From assembly GCA_036524775.1 (NCBI GenBank), contig DATDBO010000040.1, forward strand, positions 24,643 to 88,642: a stretch of 64,000 bases of DNA, written 5' to 3'. A program made the position numbers and the translations under genes. Shown here piece after piece: positions 61,720 to 64,000 of this stretch. Each line of letters begins with the position of its first letter. Position 1 is the stretch's first letter. The stretch comes from VRUE01 sp036524775. GTDB taxonomy: Bacteria; Actinomycetota; Thermoleophilia; Solirubrobacterales; 70-9. The notes under the pieces were generated by a model. It saw only the letters and a program-made list of their open reading frames with translations. It made no database searches and was not told where the DNA came from.

Positions 61720-62220
61720 GTGAGAAGCTCAGTGAGGAAGTCTTCGTTGCCGAAGCTCGCCCTGGCGGCGGCCGCGGCTCTGCTCGTGGTCGCGCCTGTG
61801 GCGCTTGCCACCCCGGAAGAGCGGAAGGAATACGCCGAAGGGGTCGAGCCGATCTGCAAGGCCAACAGCGAAGCCAACTCGCGCATCCTCAAAGGCGTCA
61901 AAGGCCAGGTCCAGCGGGGAGAGCTGAAGCCCGCCGGCAGGCGCTTCGTGCGCGCTGCCACGGCGCTCGGCAAGGCGGTCGCCCAGATCGGCCAGGTGCC
62001 GCGGCCCGCGACCTATGAGACCAAGCTGAGCAAGTGGATCGGCTACCTGAAACAGGAGAAGACCTACCTGCAGCAGATCGGCCAGGCGCTCAAGGCCGAA
62101 GACAAGTTCAAAGCGCAGAAGCTGGCCGTGAAGCTCAACAACAACAACAACAGAGCGAACAACACGGTGATCGAATTCCCCTTCAAGGAGTGCAGGATCG
62201 ACTCCTCGAGGTTCATCTGA
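61720..62220 (+). CDS. Secreted helical protein (166 aa), unknown
   Basis: GTG at 61720 with AGGGGG 9 nt upstream is preferred over earlier in-frame starts. Signal peptide with hydrophobic core LALAAAAALLVVAPVALA. The mature part is helical and Lys/Ala/Gln-rich with two Cys (EPICKANSEAN and KECRIDSS) and a VPRPATYETKL turn, ending in an Asn-rich stretch. It is followed by the four-Cys copy 5 gene after one base. Possibly a soluble partner of MmpL copy 2; no family recognised. Confidence 0.75.
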   Translation: MRSSVRKSSLPKLALAAAAALLVVAPVALATPEERKEYAEGVEPICKANSEANSRILKGVKGQVQRGELKPAGRRFVRAATALGKAVAQIGQVPRPATYETKLSKWIGYLKQEKTYLQQIGQALKAEDKFKAQKLAVKLNNNNNRANNTVIEFPFKECRIDSSRFI

Positions 62221-62221
62221 G

Positions 62222-63001
62222 TTGAGGCGCGCCTGGGTCGCGGCGGCGGTGCTGCTCGTGGCGCTCGGCGTCGCCGGCTCGGCGCAGGCGATAAGGGGGC
62301 AGGAAGGCGACGTCGTGGTCTCCTTCGAGGGCGGCATCTCGCCGCGGGCGCTGCCCCGTGCCGGAACGGCGCCGGTCGCCGTCTCGATCGGCAGCAGCTT
62401 CAAGTCGGCGGCGGGGCTCGACCCGCCGCCGCAGCTGCGGACGATCTCGATCGCGATCAACCGTCGCGGCAAGATCTTCGACCGCGGCCTCCCGACCTGC
62501 CGGGTGCGCGAGATCCAGCCGACGACGATCGCGGCGGCGAAACGGATCTGCGGCGGCGCGATCGTCGGGCGCGGCCACATCGAGGCTCGCGTCCACCTCG
62601 ACAACCAACCCCCCTTCACCTTCAAGGGGCCGATGCTCGTCTTCAACGCCGAGCGCGCCGGCGGCGACCGGCGGCTGCTGGCGCAGGTCTACGGCCTCAA
62701 GCCGCCCTCGGCCTTCGTGCTCAGCTTCAGGATCGTCAAACAGCCCGGGCAGCTCGGCACGGTGATCAAGACCTCGCTTCCCGCCTCGGCGAGCGATTGG
62801 GCTTACGTCACCCACTTCGACATGAAGCTGCGGCGCCTCTACAGCTACCGCGGCAAGCAGCGCAGCTACGTCAACGCCGGCTGCCCGGCGCCGGACGGAT
62901 TCACGATCGGCCTGTACCAGTTCGCCAGGGCGGACTTCGGCTTCGCCGGCGGCACCGAAGTGACCACCGAGCTGATCCGCGAATGCGCCGTGCGGAAGTA
63001 G
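62222..63001 (+). CDS. Secreted four-Cys family protein, copy 5 (259 aa)
   Basis: Most divergent copy. TTG start one base after the preceding stop, so it is probably translated by coupling. Signal peptide AWVAAAVLLVALGVAGSAQA. It keeps the family order: EGDVVVSFEGGISPRALPR, GLPTC, RICGGAIVGRG, SYVNAGCPAPDG and RECAVRK, with the four Cys. It lies downstream of MmpL copy 2, repeating the association seen with copy 3 and MmpL copy 1. The stop lies inside a perfect inverted repeat shared with the convergent gene. Confidence 0.82.
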   Translation: MRRAWVAAAVLLVALGVAGSAQAIRGQEGDVVVSFEGGISPRALPRAGTAPVAVSIGSSFKSAAGLDPPPQLRTISIAINRRGKIFDRGLPTCRVREIQPTTIAAAKRICGGAIVGRGHIEARVHLDNQPPFTFKGPMLVFNAERAGGDRRLLAQVYGLKPPSAFVLSFRIVKQPGQLGTVIKTSLPASASDWAYVTHFDMKLRRLYSYRGKQRSYVNAGCPAPDGFTIGLYQFARADFGFAGGTEVTTELIRECAVRK

Positions 63002-63074
63002 GCGCGATCTGACCGGCGCATTTCGGCGTCCTCAGTCGGCTGCGTCCTTGAACTGCTTGGTCAGATCGCGCCTA
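62999..63074. repeat. 16-bp perfect inverted repeat spanning two convergent stop codons
   Basis: TAGGCGCGATCTGACC (62999-63014) and its exact reverse complement (63059-63074) flank a 44-base loop. The left arm begins with the TAG stop of four-Cys copy 5; the right arm contains the TGA stop (complement of 63061-63063) of the 126-aa gene. It would form a hairpin in both transcripts and may be a bidirectional terminator, though no U-tract follows. Confidence 0.7.
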
Positions 63075-63441
63075 GGCTCCGAGTAGCCCTCTCCCAGGCG
63101 GCTGGAACCTCGGTCTCTTTCCCTTCGGCATGAAGCTGGGCGCAAGTGCTGATCAGGTCGGCGAGGACGTGGACGGCGGCGGTGTCGCCGAGTCGGGCCA
63201 GGCGTTCGATGCCGAGCGCGTAGAGGGAGTCGCCGGCGAGCAGCGCCAGGTCGGCGTCGTGCCCGGCGAGCAGGCGCGGCTCGCCGTAATGGAGCAGGTA
63301 GCCCTCGCGCACGGCCTCGATCACGAAGGCGCGCTCGCCGGGGGGCGCGAACGCCTGCTCGGCGTCCGGATCGACGACGTGCGGCGAGATCGGCGTGTCC
63401 TCGGCGCGCAGCTGCGAGGCGAGCTCGTCCAGGGCACTCAT
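63061..63441 (-). CDS. Small conserved-looking protein (126 aa) coupled to hemL
   Basis: Soluble, acidic and helical; no motif recognised. Features include AFVIEAVREGYLLHYGEPRLL and LALLAGDSLYALGIERLARL, which look like a packed alpha-helical fold. It starts in an ATGA overlap with the hemL stop (63438-63441), so it is probably made with glutamate-1-semialdehyde aminomutase and may act in haem synthesis. Function unknown. Confidence 0.75.
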   Translation of the reverse strand: MSALDELASQLRAEDTPISPHVVDPDAEQAFAPPGERAFVIEAVREGYLLHYGEPRLLAGHDADLALLAGDSLYALGIERLARLGDTAAVHVLADLISTCAQLHAEGKETEVPAAWERATRSLGAI

Positions 63442-64000
63442 CGCAGCGCCTCCTCGAGCGACTCCGCCGCTGCGGCCAGGGTCCCGTCGATCGCCTCCTC
63501 GTCGTGGGCGAGCGAGACGAACCAGGCCTCGAACTGCGAGGGCGGCGGGTAGATCCCTCGGTCGAGCATCGCCCGGCAGAAGCTCGCGTGCGCAGCGAGG
63601 TCGCAGGCCGAGGCGCCGGCGAAGTCCGTGACCGGCTCGGCGCTGAAGAAGAGCGTCAGCAAGCCGGGCGCCGAGGCGACCCGCAGCGGGCGGTCGGCGG
63701 CGAGCGCCTCGAAGCCGGACGCCAACCGCTCGGTCAGCTCGCCGAGGCGCCGGTAGGCAGCCGGGTCGAGGCGGCGCAGCGTGGCGAGCCCGGCGGCGAC
63801 CGCCAACGGGTTGCCCGACAGCGTGCCGGCCTGGTAGACGTCGCCGGCGGGGGCGACGCGCTCCATCGTCGCCTCGGGCCCGCCGAAGGCGGCGGCGGGC
63901 AGGCCGCCGCCGAGCACCTTGCCGAGCACGGTCAGGTCGGGCTCGATCCCGTAGAGCTGCTGGGCGCCGCCGGGGGCGACGCGGAAGCCGCTGATCACCT
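63438..64000 (-). CDS. hemL: Glutamate-1-semialdehyde 2,1-aminomutase (C-terminal part)
   Basis: About 187 codons of the 3' part; the 5' end lies beyond the window. PLP-dependent step from glutamate 1-semialdehyde to 5-aminolevulinate in haem synthesis by the tRNA-Glu route. The cofactor-binding Lys lies in TVLGKVLGGGLPAAAFGG, and DVYQAGTLSGNPLAVAAG is a strongly conserved family segment. The SQFEAWFVSLAHDEEAIDGT end is also typical. No start is assigned because the gene is cut. Confidence 0.93.
   Translation of the reverse strand, partial: VISGFRVAPGGAQQLYGIEPDLTVLGKVLGGGLPAAAFGGPEATMERVAPAGDVYQAGTLSGNPLAVAAGLATLRRLDPAAYRRLGELTERLASGFEALAADRPLRVASAPGLLTLFFSAEPVTDFAGASACDLAAHASFCRAMLDRGIYPPPSQFEAWFVSLAHDEEAIDGTLAAAAESLEEALR

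Overview
The window is high-GC DNA with compact, often overlapping genes. It carries a menaquinol bc complex, Tat genes, a six-gene Mce cluster, MmpL-type transporters and several very large NHL-repeat secreted proteins. This combination suggests a deep-branching actinobacterium of the class Thermoleophilia (Solirubrobacterales-like). That placement rests on gene content and my recognition of families, not on a search.

Layout. 1-10290 (minus): an operon of giant secreted proteins (NHL-repeat, a Cys-rich 946-aa protein, a second NHL-repeat protein cut by the window start), all joined by ATGA overlaps, preceded by a collagen-like secreted protein with its own sigma70-type promoter. 10596-19012: pyrE, two small membrane proteins, a sugar-nucleotide epimerase, an L,D-transpeptidase, a CPBP protease, a short MscS-like protein, a class A penicillin-binding protein, a membrane mannosyltransferase and a YbhN-like membrane protein, largely envelope functions. 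19077-25865: thiL, a FlgM-like small protein, an envelope-stress type operon (response regulator, histidine kinase, HtrA lipoprotein), then treT and otsA for trehalose. An IS110-family element abuts otsA. 27404-36120: the rpsF-ssb-rpsR-rplI-dnaB replication/translation cluster, in which dnaB carries a LAGLIDADG intein, followed by a DnaI-like loader, purA and a TetR regulator.

36267-51950 and 58570-63001 form the most distinctive part. Five paralogues of an unrecognised secreted four-cysteine protein (about 255-264 aa) surround a six-gene Mce/MlaD operon and two MmpL-type RND transporters. No YrbE/MlaE permease or MlaF ATPase is present here. I propose an envelope lipid-trafficking locus with the four-Cys proteins as partners; this is inference from neighbourhood. 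Between the two halves lie tRNA-Lys, a TPR-like membrane protein, tatC, tatA, a zinc-ribbon protein, a polyprenyl diphosphate synthase, menG and the qcrABC menaquinol-cytochrome c reductase genes (quinone synthesis, quinone use and Tat export of the Rieske protein sit together). The window ends in hemL.

A recurring regulatory feature is a TANNNT-like -10 hexamer 6-9 nt upstream of the start codon of most single genes and operon heads, implying leaderless mRNAs, whereas the secreted-protein genes carry leaders with Shine-Dalgarno sequences.
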